64,000 bases of DNA from Tissierella pigra. Its GTDB lineage: Bacteria; Bacillota; Clostridia; Tissierellales; Tissierellaceae. Made by a program: the position numbers and the translations under genes. The notes under the pieces are model-generated. The model ran no database searches and was not told where the DNA came from. It saw nothing but the letters and a program-made list of their open reading frames with translations. The stretch spans positions 1 to 64,000 of the forward strand of contig NZ_VUNQ01000003.1 of assembly GCF_009695605.1 (NCBI RefSeq), written 5' to 3'. Shown one piece after another: positions 44,878 to 53,053 of the stretch (position 1 is the stretch's first letter; each line of letters opens with the position of its first letter).

Positions 44878-47151
44878 TTATTCATTCAATCTAACAATTA
44901 CATTTTTTTCTGCTTTCTTGAGTGCCTCGTCGAGTGTCATTTCTCCGTTCATATAAAAACTAATAGGATTTGAAATATCAAATCTTAAATAACCCATATT
45001 ATATAAATAATCTATTCTATGAGAGTTTTGTATAGTAGCTTTGTTGTATCTATCCACGCTACTACCTGAAAGATAATAGGTTGCATCCTCTATCATTCTA
45101 TAGACACCCTTTTTATTAATAGGCATTCCTGTTCTATCTCTTGATGCAATAAACTGAATATCTTCCTCTAATAAAAAGCTTAAAAATTTCCATGCATTTT
45201 CTTTTTTATCCGACCGATTATTTATTGAATACATCCTCATACTATAACCAATCCTATTGTCATTTCTTTCTCCAGTAAAATTAGGTATCATTCGGCTTTT
45301 GTTAGTTTTATTATATTCATCAAAGTGAACTAACATATCACCATAATAGTGATCTCGATTAACTGTTAAAGCTAGTAATGAACCATGGAGGTTATCAAGC
45401 AAATTGTACTCCCAATCAGTGTGTACCAAGTTCTTACTTTCGCTACACTCCTTAAACTTTATCAAAAGATCTTTAAACCATCTCTGATTTAAATCTACTT
45501 CCTTAGTTTCTAAGTTAATTAAATCAGGCATATTTGCTATAAGTAAATCATTTCCGAAAACTTCCCAAGGGCTTCTTCCTTCCATATTTTTTGTAAATAA
45601 ATGTGTATCAGGAGCTTTCTCTTCTATTATTTTCACAATATCCAATACTTGTGACCAAGACATATTATTGAAATCTATATCAAGTCCTAATTGTTTTTCT
45701 AAATCTTCATTTAATTCATATTGATAAAATATATAGTTAATAGGCAATGCTCGGATAGTGTTATTAATCTTGATGGCATTTAATACATCCTTGTTTAAGT
45801 CTTCATAATTTTTATCATTTTCTATTAAGTTTGTTAAATCCATAAATACATCGGTTCTCAAAATATCTTGATAATCAAATCCAGAACCTCCCGTTTGAAC
45901 AATATCTCCTATATCTCCTGCTATGATATCTAAAGTCAACTTAACTCCATACTCTTGATCATTTTCTAGAAAAGCATCATAGTTATTATAGGTATAGATA
46001 TATTCTATATGCTCCCTAGGATATTTAAGCTCATAGCGCTTGATAGCTTCTTCTATAAAATCGTTCCTATAGGGAGCAGTTATAGTAAGGCTAGTCTCCC
46101 TCATTGGTCTTTCACCTTCTTGTTTTGTATATAAATAGTAAAACAATTTTATATCGCTTAGTTCAAGACCTTCATTATTCCTTTCTTCAGTTTGCAGAGA
46201 AAAATAGAGTTCATCATTTTTTCCAACCATGAAATCTTTTATATAATAATCATCTAATAAATATGTTGAATCCCTTCCAAATTCAAATGCTGTTTTTATG
46301 AATTCACCATCATTAGAATTAAATACATTAATTTTTTCATCAAATCCATATATTAGTTTTCCATCTTCTGAGAATCTGATAGGATTCAATTTACGTGAAG
46401 TATTTTGGAATATTTCATCTCCATTTGCTGAATCAATCATAAAAAATCCACTAACTGGTAAATCCTCAGTACTTGTAGTTGTATACACACAGCGTTCTTT
46501 ATAATCTACATCAAAACTCATTGTATTTTTGTATGAGTTCTTGAGCTCACCTGTTTTTGTAAATATTTGAAGTATAGGCTGAGTATCAGTTCCAGCTAGT
46601 ATATATATATAATTTTTAGTAACCCTCATCTCCATAACATAAATATAGGAATTATCATAAATATGTCCTTTAAAGTCTTTTAATGCTATTCTATCTTTTT
46701 CATTTCCTTTCTTATCAAATGAACTAACTATGACATCCTCACTTTCTTTGTCATAGTTTACATTCCAAAAAACATTCTCGTAAATCCAATATCCATTTCC
46801 CGATATTATCTCCTTATTTGGAATCTCATAAATATTTTCTTCGGTTTTAAATTCTCTTAAATAGAGCTTTTCTCCATCTATAATTCTAACGATTTCATCA
46901 TCATGTCTTAATAGATTATAAAATCCATTCCATTCTTCTTCTCCTATAAAGTTTTCAACGTAATAAAATCTTTCACTTTCGCCCCCTTTTTCTGTATCAT
47001 TTTTATTTTCCCCAAAAGTCTCATTTCCATCATACTTATTGCTCTCGGTACTGTTATAATCCTTATTCTTTATAATAAAAAAAACACCCACTATAATTAT
47101 AAATAGTAATATTACAGATAGTATAATTATTTTATTCCTTTTATTTTCCAT
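44878..47151 (-). CDS. Membrane-anchored beta-propeller / solute-binding protein fusion
   Basis: A 757-residue protein. A single N-terminal helix (about 8-27) anchors it, and a charged linker follows. Residues about 60-350 look like beta-propeller blades (repeated strands such as GNGYWIYENVFW, YIYILAGTDTQPILQIF, KLIYGFDEKINVF). Residues about 355-757 match family-1 extracellular solute-binding proteins, with TLTITAPYRNDFIEEAIKRYE at the start and NAWKFLSFLLEE near the end. There is no lipobox cysteine, unlike usual binding proteins. The ATG follows AGGTGG, eight bases after the helper gene. Confidence 0.82.
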   Translation of the reverse strand: MENKRNKIIILSVILLFIIIVGVFFIIKNKDYNSTESNKYDGNETFGENKNDTEKGGESERFYYVENFIGEEEWNGFYNLLRHDDEIVRIIDGEKLYLREFKTEENIYEIPNKEIISGNGYWIYENVFWNVNYDKESEDVIVSSFDKKGNEKDRIALKDFKGHIYDNSYIYVMEMRVTKNYIYILAGTDTQPILQIFTKTGELKNSYKNTMSFDVDYKERCVYTTTSTEDLPVSGFFMIDSANGDEIFQNTSRKLNPIRFSEDGKLIYGFDEKINVFNSNDGEFIKTAFEFGRDSTYLLDDYYIKDFMVGKNDELYFSLQTEERNNEGLELSDIKLFYYLYTKQEGERPMRETSLTITAPYRNDFIEEAIKRYELKYPREHIEYIYTYNNYDAFLENDQEYGVKLTLDIIAGDIGDIVQTGGSGFDYQDILRTDVFMDLTNLIENDKNYEDLNKDVLNAIKINNTIRALPINYIFYQYELNEDLEKQLGLDIDFNNMSWSQVLDIVKIIEEKAPDTHLFTKNMEGRSPWEVFGNDLLIANMPDLINLETKEVDLNQRWFKDLLIKFKECSESKNLVHTDWEYNLLDNLHGSLLALTVNRDHYYGDMLVHFDEYNKTNKSRMIPNFTGERNDNRIGYSMRMYSINNRSDKKENAWKFLSFLLEEDIQFIASRDRTGMPINKKGVYRMIEDATYYLSGSSVDRYNKATIQNSHRIDYLYNMGYLRFDISNPISFYMNGEMTLDEALKKAEKNVIVRLNE

Positions 47152-47159
47152 GTTACCAC

Positions 47160-47429
47160 CTATTTTTTGTTAGTCATTATTTTCTTCGTTTCAAAGTCTA
47201 ACCACCAATTACTTCCTTCCCAATGGTATTTCCTTGACATTTCATTCCACCAAGAATCAAACTGATGCACAGTCTTTCCATAATCTTTTATTAATTTATC
47301 ATAAAGTTCCTGATTATTTGTATCAATTATTTTAGTTAGATTTTCAAGTGCTATTTTCTTTTCAAATAAATCTTCAATTTCTTTAAACTCAGCCTCATTT
47401 AATTCCCAAACTTCTTTTATATTTATCAT
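47160..47429 (-). CDS. CXXX-repeat peptide modification system helper protein
   Basis: An 89-residue, acidic, helical protein. A helical opening ELNEAEFKEIEDLFEKK precedes the conserved-looking tail WWNEMSRKYHWEGSNWWLDFETKKI. From memory this pattern fits the small associated protein found with CXXX-repeat peptides and their radical SAM maturases; this should be confirmed by a family search. Its role is unknown; it may present the precursor to the enzyme. GGGAGG precedes the ATG. It is the third gene of the operon. Confidence 0.75.
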   Translation of the reverse strand: MINIKEVWELNEAEFKEIEDLFEKKIALENLTKIIDTNNQELYDKLIKDYGKTVHQFDSWWNEMSRKYHWEGSNWWLDFETKKIMTNKK

Positions 47430-47473
47430 ATAATCCTCCCTTTCATTTTACTAACTGCAAAACAATAGGATTT

Positions 47474-47499
47474 GCCCAACTTGCTTACACAAGTTGGGC
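47474..47499 (-). terminator. GC-rich hairpin after the precursor gene
   Basis: A perfect 10-bp stem (47474-47483 with 47490-47499) with a six-base loop, 16 bases past the precursor stop. No T run follows directly. Such hairpins commonly stabilise or attenuate RiPP mRNAs so that the peptide outnumbers downstream proteins. Confidence 0.65.
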
Positions 47500-47515
47500 G
47501 AACTTCTCTCAACAA

Positions 47516-47776
47516 TTACAGTAAACTATTATTTGCTGACATACCAGATCCATGTGCACATTCTCTAGCGCAACTTCCAGCACAAGTATGACCACATTCG
47601 TCAGAACATCCTCCTCCACAGTCATAGTTGCAGGTATCATCACAGCTTCCTCCACATCTCCCACTACATCCTACACCACAATTTCTCATACATACATCGT
47701 TACAACTTGACAGTTCGGCCATAGATGTAATCGGATTACTAATGATGTTTTGCCTAATCTTACTATCATATGACAT
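47516..47776 (-). CDS. CXXX-repeat precursor peptide (radical-SAM-modified RiPP)
   Basis: An 86-residue peptide. Residues 1-24 are a Cys-free leader-like part (SKIRQNIISNPITSMAEL). From Cys25 to Cys73 there are 13 cysteines, each exactly four residues from the next, with mainly Gly, Asp, Ser, Thr and Asn between; 13 residues ending SANNSLL follow. The DNA shows the matching 12-base period. Neighbouring radical SAM and helper genes mark it as the substrate. The probable modification is a thioether or other Cys-linked crosslink. AGGGGG precedes the ATG. The gene is short and easily missed. Confidence 0.92.
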   Translation of the reverse strand: MSYDSKIRQNIISNPITSMAELSSCNDVCMRNCGVGCSGRCGGSCDDTCNYDCGGGCSDECGHTCAGSCARECAHGSGMSANNSLL

Positions 47777-47880
47777 AAGATTGTCCCCCTTCTAATTATA
47801 TTTGTGAAATCCTATTGGACATATCACACTAAATCAATACTCCCCTTTTTTAATTCTTCTAAATCCTTATATCTTAATTC

Positions 47881-50064
47881 TTAGGGTTTATATTTATAGT
47901 AACCTGCAAACTCATTATTGTTTTTAACAAACCTTGATATTGGATCTAAATAATCATTTTCTTTTATTTCTAATTTATTTGTGTTAGGTATTATTGAACA
48001 ATTCTTAAGCTTAGTTTTTAACTCTAAGGCAACTACTCTCTCTATATGACTCTTCCTGCACTGAAACGAGGGTGAAACATTATACTCTTTTGTATTTTTT
48101 TTATTAATATAAACGCAATCGCTACATTGATATGCATCACAGATTCTACAAAGGTTACTATTTTCAATCCCATATAAGTAACTACCATATTCCTTTATAA
48201 TTCCTTCCCTAGCGTCTCCAATAAAGCTATCTTCATTATTTGAAAAATCGGCACAGCAAGTATAAATTTTACCTAACGGAGATAATGCGAATGTATTTTC
48301 ACCAGCTTGACAATTGTCATGTTTTTCTAAAAACAAAATATCCGTTAATAAATTAACTTCTTTCAATATTCCCTGTTCTCCCCATGTTCTTATAATTGTA
48401 TCACTTATCTTTTCCATTTGTTCTTTATATGTTTCTTCATTAAAGTGTCTATCTAATTCTGTTATATTTACATTAATCCTATTTGAAAATTTAATCAACT
48501 CATCAATTGCTTTATTTAATTCTTTTATTTCATCTTCTTTTACATTTAGTATTATATTATCAATAAATACTTTTTCATTCCAAATATTCTCCATATCATA
48601 TGCTGGTAGTATTCGTCTAAATCCTTGTTCTTGTGCTAGATTATAATATCTTATAGGGACTATATGCAATATGTCATAACCTATATATTCTTCTTTTGTT
48701 CTTAAAGTTTTTCCACTTTTCCCATGAACAAATATGGGAATCATAAAATTTTCTTGTGCATAATTTAAACCTTCAAGAATTACATTATCACTCATTTCAT
48801 TATCATCATCATTTTGATTTTCATAACAACAATAGGTTATATAGTCATCTGACAATAAAAAGTAAAGTGACTTTTTATTTATCCTATTATTTTGTCTTTC
48901 TATTCCATGTACATTATATAACTTAGAAAAAAAGTAATTATTTGCTCTAACTCTAGCCTTATGCATATTACATATATATTTAGCACGGTAAAAATTAGTA
49001 GGTACCGGAGCTTCATCATAATTAAAGCCTTGGCAAAAACCACATCCTGTAGCTATCTCACAATTTAAACATTCAGAATCACTTTGAAGTCGATTAGTAG
49101 ATAGTACAAAAGGTCTAACCTTCTCCATGTCTACTCCATTCTTTATATCACCCACTGACCATTCTTCATGATTATTTAATGAATACCCATAGTATCTGAT
49201 GCAAGGGTAAATATTCCCATTTGGTGACAATGCGATCATCTTCCCTGCTCCACAATACGTTTTATCCATATCTTCTTCATTATAGGGATATCCTATAGTT
49301 TCATCAAAAAATGAGCAATAGTAGCCATTATCATATAATTTATTATCAATTACATAGTCTGCTAATTTTTTTAACTGTTCTTCTAATATCTTATCATCAC
49401 CGTTTTTCCAGACATCTTCAAAGACAACATTAGCACTAACTTCTTTTATATCTCTATTCCACAAAGATAAAATACTATCATACAGTAAAGGTAAATCATC
49501 ACTGGCAAATGTCATCTTAGTTGATCCCCTAAATTGCTTTAGCCATAAATCAATATTTTCGTTTATTTTATCAAATGAACCTGAACCATCTGGAAAAACT
49601 CTTTGCATATCATGTTTCTCCTTAGTTCCATCTACTGATATGGTTACAGAAATTTTATTAAGATTTTTCTTGATAAATCTTTGAACTTCAGTGGATGAAT
49701 AATTAACTCCATTTGTACAAATACTTATCCTATAATTCCAATACCAATCATGATCTAATTCAAATGCCCTTAGCTTAAAATAATCTGCTATTTTCTCAAT
49801 AAGCTTGGCTTCTATTAATGGTTCTCCACCAATAAATTCCAATATTACAGCTTCCGAATATTTCATCTCATCAGTTGTAAGCAACCGATCAATAAATATT
49901 CTAGCAGTATCAAAATCCATCTTATTGTCAGATTTCTTGTGAGTTATATAACAATATTTGCATCTTAAGTTACAATCATCTGTAACCACAAATGTCACCG
50001 TCTGTGCTCTATCAGCATGCCAACTCCTAACAGACTTCCCAAAGGTATAATTGTTACTATTCAT
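47881..50064 (-). CDS. Radical SAM peptide maturase, CXXX-repeat type, with a second SPASM-like half
   Basis: A 727-residue enzyme. The radical SAM cluster is Cys31-x3-Cys35-x2-Cys38 (CNLRCKYC), with GGEP near residue 79. The first SPASM domain has Cys271, 288, 332, 335, 341, 344 and 365. Residues about 395-727 form a second unit without CxxxCxxC but with its own SPASM-like set (Cys585, 603/604, 639, 642, 647, 650, 669). It should install Cys-based crosslinks in the adjacent CXXX peptide. GGGGGGAG precedes the ATG. First gene of the operon. Confidence 0.9.
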   Translation of the reverse strand: MNSNNYTFGKSVRSWHADRAQTVTFVVTDDCNLRCKYCYITHKKSDNKMDFDTARIFIDRLLTTDEMKYSEAVILEFIGGEPLIEAKLIEKIADYFKLRAFELDHDWYWNYRISICTNGVNYSSTEVQRFIKKNLNKISVTISVDGTKEKHDMQRVFPDGSGSFDKINENIDLWLKQFRGSTKMTFASDDLPLLYDSILSLWNRDIKEVSANVVFEDVWKNGDDKILEEQLKKLADYVIDNKLYDNGYYCSFFDETIGYPYNEEDMDKTYCGAGKMIALSPNGNIYPCIRYYGYSLNNHEEWSVGDIKNGVDMEKVRPFVLSTNRLQSDSECLNCEIATGCGFCQGFNYDEAPVPTNFYRAKYICNMHKARVRANNYFFSKLYNVHGIERQNNRINKKSLYFLLSDDYITYCCYENQNDDDNEMSDNVILEGLNYAQENFMIPIFVHGKSGKTLRTKEEYIGYDILHIVPIRYYNLAQEQGFRRILPAYDMENIWNEKVFIDNIILNVKEDEIKELNKAIDELIKFSNRINVNITELDRHFNEETYKEQMEKISDTIIRTWGEQGILKEVNLLTDILFLEKHDNCQAGENTFALSPLGKIYTCCADFSNNEDSFIGDAREGIIKEYGSYLYGIENSNLCRICDAYQCSDCVYINKKNTKEYNVSPSFQCRKSHIERVVALELKTKLKNCSIIPNTNKLEIKENDYLDPISRFVKNNNEFAGYYKYKP

Positions 50065-50164
50065 TCTACTCCCCCCGTTTATTCTGATATATTCATAAAT
50101 TGTATATATTTGCTATTATATATCATCATAATTAACTCTATTTCATCTATGATTTCTTATGTTC

Positions 50165-50596
50165 ATTACTCAAACTTCGCAGTTGATTTTCCTAGTCAAA
50201 CCTTGTAGTTTCAATAGTTGACTAAACTTAACTTCAAGTTTGTAGATACACAAGTGTGTTTTAACCTACACAAGATTTATATATCTTAAACAATGAAATT
50301 TGGAAATACTCAATAAATCTATGAGGTTATTTTGTATATAAATTAACATACAAGAATGGTAAAGTCCACTTATTTCGTTCGCCTATTTTCGACAAATATA
50401 GCACAAAACATAGGTTTTGTCGTACTGATATTATTTTTTGCTATCCTTAAATCTAATTGTAAGGTGTCATACAAATCAAAATGAAGTGTTTTTAGGGTTT
50501 ATGTTCTTAAAAGCAATATAAGGTATATATAGTTCTGGTCGAATATTGAATTTTTAAGGTTTACAAGAGAATATTTATATGCGAAGTTTGAGTAAT
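50165..50596. mobile_element. 432-bp segment bounded by 17-bp inverted repeats (possible MITE or IS relic)
   Basis: The ends are perfect 17-base inverted repeats (50165-50181 and 50580-50596). The interior contains several smaller inverted repeats and no open frame of note. No target-site duplication is evident, and I do not recognise the ends. It is consistent with a non-autonomous element or the remains of an insertion sequence. Confidence 0.5.
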
Positions 50597-50706
50597 ACAA
50601 TTAACTTTATTGTCTATTAATTGCATTTTAAATTATTAATATAAATCTTACCATAATTTTACTACTAAAATAAGGCTTAAATTTTTTTAATATGATATTT
50701 CAAAAA

Positions 50707-50725
50707 AGAACTCATAATGAGTTCT
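50707..50725 (-). terminator. Relic terminator hairpin, copy of that at 38.3 kb
   Basis: A perfect 9-bp stem (50707-50715 with 50717-50725) with flanking sequence nearly identical to the coiled-coil gene's terminator. Confidence 0.65.
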
Positions 50726-50740
50726 AAGGTTATATTATTA

Positions 50741-50790
50741 ACTATTTCTATTCTTAATATTTTTGATCTCAACTAATTCTTCTTTTACTT
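50741..50790 (-). pseudogene. Remnant of a coiled-coil protein gene
   Basis: On the minus strand this reads KVKEELVEIKNIKNRNS, against EVKEELAEIKANISRIEIA near the C-terminus of the intact coiled-coil protein at 38.4 kb. The DNA aligns over about 50 bases plus the terminator. The last roughly 18 codons seem deleted, and nothing coding remains upstream. Confidence 0.6.
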
Positions 50791-50825
50791 AATAATCTGC
50801 ATTAACTTTCCATTTATAATATCCG

Positions 50826-50854
50826 TTGTTTAAATTCTTTTCCAATGCTATAAT
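50826..50854 (+). promoter_or_regulatory. Promoter of the MFS/GDPD unit
   Basis: TTGTTT (50826-50831) and TATAAT (50849-50854), spacer 17 bases, with TG one base before the -10 (extended -10). It lies about 30 bases upstream of the MFS ATG. Confidence 0.7.
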
Positions 50855-50885
50855 AATAGTAAATTCAATGATTAAGGAGGGTTTT

Positions 50886-52169
50886 ATGAAACTAAATTAT
50901 AAACGAACGTTTTTTATTGGTTTAGCATTTTTATCGATTTCTTCTTTTTGGCAATTATATGATAATATAATACCTCTTATTTTACACAATACCTTTGGAA
51001 TTGGAGAAACTATGACAGGAACTATAATGGCTCTAGATAACATACTGGCATTATTTTTACTTCCTTTCTTTGGTACTCTTTCTGATAAGATAAATACTCC
51101 TTTTGGAAAAAGGACTCCCTTTATTATTATTGGGACAACCATAGCTGTTATATGTATGATGTTAATTCCTGTAGCAAATAATAGTCAAAACTTTATGTTG
51201 TTTTTTATATCTTTAGGAGTAGTATTGATTTCCATGAGTATTTATCGTTCACCTGCTGTTGCATTAATGCCTGACCTTACACCTAAAGTCCTTAGAAGTA
51301 AGGCAAATTCCATAATCAATCTTATGGGTGCAGTAGGAGCTATCTTTACTCTTTTAATGATTAGCATATTAATTCCTAAAGAAGCTTCACCTAATTATAC
51401 GAGTATATTTTTAGCCGTTGCTATTTTAATGGTATTTTCAGTTATAATTCTTGTAATTACCATTAGAGAAAATAGATTATCTAAAGAAGTAGCCATGATT
51501 GATTCATATGAAGATGAAGAATTGAACTTAGGTAGTTTGAATTCTAGCACAGCAATGGACAAGGATATAAAAAGGAGCTTAGGTTTTTTGTTAGCATCAA
51601 TTTTCTTATGGTTTACAGCTTATAATGCTGTTACTACTGCATTTTCTAGATACGCTACTATAGTTTGGGGTTTACAAGGTGGAGGCTTTGCCAATGCTCT
51701 TATGGTTGCTACAGGTGCTGCTATTCTTTCCTATATACCTATAGGAATTGTATCCAGTAGCATAGGTAGAAAGAAAACAATTATTGGTGGAATTTTACTA
51801 ATGAGTGCTTCTTATTTTTGTGGTTTTTTATTCAAGACCTATTCACCATTAATCAATTTAGTATTTGCATTTACAGGCATTGGATGGGCTGCCATTAGTG
51901 TCAATTCGTATCCTATGGTTGTTGAAATGAGCCGTAACTCTGATATAGGAAAATATACTGGCTTATATTATACGTTTTCCATGTCTGCACAAATTTTCAC
52001 TCCTATATTATCTGGCTTTTTACTGGAAAATGTGTCCTATAAAACCTTATTTCCATACTCCTTTATATTCTCTCTATTATCTTTATGTACAATGTTAATG
52101 GTTCACCATGGAGATTCTAAACCTGTGAAAAAAGGAAGTACATTGGAACATTTTGATTTGGAAGACTAA
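50886..52169 (+). CDS. MFS transporter (SLC45/GPH-like)
   Basis: A 427-residue, 12-helix permease. The loop between helices 2 and 3 contains FFGTLSDKINTPFGKRTPFI, a pattern seen in sugar-type MFS (SLC45/GPH-like) proteins. A central charged loop (about residues 200-225) divides the halves. The substrate is unknown. The ATG follows AGGAGGG; 20 codons of upstream open frame have no ribosome site. It is followed by a phosphodiesterase gene 18 bases away, so transport of a sugar or phosphodiester product is possible. Confidence 0.85.
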   Translation: MKLNYKRTFFIGLAFLSISSFWQLYDNIIPLILHNTFGIGETMTGTIMALDNILALFLLPFFGTLSDKINTPFGKRTPFIIIGTTIAVICMMLIPVANNSQNFMLFFISLGVVLISMSIYRSPAVALMPDLTPKVLRSKANSIINLMGAVGAIFTLLMISILIPKEASPNYTSIFLAVAILMVFSVIILVITIRENRLSKEVAMIDSYEDEELNLGSLNSSTAMDKDIKRSLGFLLASIFLWFTAYNAVTTAFSRYATIVWGLQGGGFANALMVATGAAILSYIPIGIVSSSIGRKKTIIGGILLMSASYFCGFLFKTYSPLINLVFAFTGIGWAAISVNSYPMVVEMSRNSDIGKYTGLYYTFSMSAQIFTPILSGFLLENVSYKTLFPYSFIFSLLSLCTMLMVHHGDSKPVKKGSTLEHFDLED

Positions 52170-52187
52170 TTTTAAGGAGTGTAGTTG

Positions 52188-53027
52188 ATGTTTACTTTTA
52201 TTGTGAAATTTATTTTTATTATAATCATTTTTTATTTTTTGTTTATAATGCCAAAGATAGTAAATAAACCTGATTTAAGTAAATTTGTGAACAAATATTA
52301 TACCCATAGAGGATTTCACAAAGAAAAGCACATTACACCTGAAAACTCTTTGGCTGCCTTTAGTTTAGCAGTGCAAAATAATTTTGGAATAGAATTTGAT
52401 GTTCAGTTATCAAAAGATGGTATTCCTGTTATATTCCATGATTTTAATTTAAATAGAGTATGTGGTATAGATAAAAATGTTAATGAATTGACTTTTAATG
52501 AATTAAGAAAACTAAATTTATTTGATTCAAAGGAAAAGATTCCTCATTTAAAGGAATTGTTGGATTTAGTCAATGGACAAGTACCTTTAATTGTAGAAAT
52601 AAAATCTAGCTCAAATGATATGTCAGTTTGTTCAGTAGTTGCTTCTTATTTAGATGGTTATAAGGGTGTTTATTGTGTAGAATCTTTTAATCCCTTAGCT
52701 GTTATTTGGTATAAGAAAAATAGACCTAAAGTTATTAGGGGACAACTTTCTATGAATTATCTTAAAGATAAAAAAGAACAGAATAAATTAGTATCATTTT
52801 TATTACAATATTTATTGTTTAATTTTCTAACTAAGCCTAATTTTATTGCCTATGATTACAGATATTATAATAATCTTTCTTTGATTCTATGTAGAAAATT
52901 TTATGGTATTGCTACAGTAGCATATACTATTCCATCAAAATTAGAGTTAGAAAAATATTTAAACCGATTTGATTTATTTATATTTGAAAATTTCATACCT
53001 AATAATTCATATAAAAAAACTAGCTAA
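52188..53027 (+). CDS. Glycerophosphodiester phosphodiesterase, membrane-anchored
   Basis: A 279-residue protein. An N-terminal helix (about 3-24) precedes the GDPD TIM barrel. Active-site residues appear in THRGFHKEKHITPENSLAAF (His-Arg), GIEFDVQLSKDG (Glu and Asp) and VIFHDFNLNRV (His). It hydrolyses glycerophosphodiesters to sn-glycerol-3-phosphate and alcohol. The ATG is eight bases after AAGGAG. Second gene of the MFS unit, ended by a strong terminator. Confidence 0.9.
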   Translation: MFTFIVKFIFIIIIFYFLFIMPKIVNKPDLSKFVNKYYTHRGFHKEKHITPENSLAAFSLAVQNNFGIEFDVQLSKDGIPVIFHDFNLNRVCGIDKNVNELTFNELRKLNLFDSKEKIPHLKELLDLVNGQVPLIVEIKSSSNDMSVCSVVASYLDGYKGVYCVESFNPLAVIWYKKNRPKVIRGQLSMNYLKDKKEQNKLVSFLLQYLLFNFLTKPNFIAYDYRYYNNLSLILCRKFYGIATVAYTIPSKLELEKYLNRFDLFIFENFIPNNSYKKTS

Positions 53028-53049
53028 GATTTTCCATAGCTAGTTTTTT
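53014..53049. terminator. Bidirectional terminator between GDPD and cheX-like genes
   Basis: A 13-bp stem (53014-53026 with 53037-53049), with A and T runs, overlapping the GDPD stop and ending just before the convergent CheX-like gene's stop. Confidence 0.88.
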
Positions 53050-53053
53050 ATAT

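Larger units (their letters stand above)
50065..50885. other. Long noncoding region upstream of the peptide operon
   Basis: No intact gene. It holds the unseen promoter region of the peptide operon (a TATAAT at 50115-50120 on the minus strand lacks a good -35), the 432-bp inverted-repeat segment, the coiled-coil relic with its hairpin, and the promoter of the MFS gene. Confidence 0.7.

Noticed and set aside
47702-47740. 12-base periodic DNA in the precursor gene, resembling a short tandem repeat or CRISPR-like array
   Set aside because: The period comes only from Cys codons (TGT/TGC) every four codons; the bases between differ from unit to unit and there are no repeats with spacers. No CRISPR array or cas gene was seen in the window.
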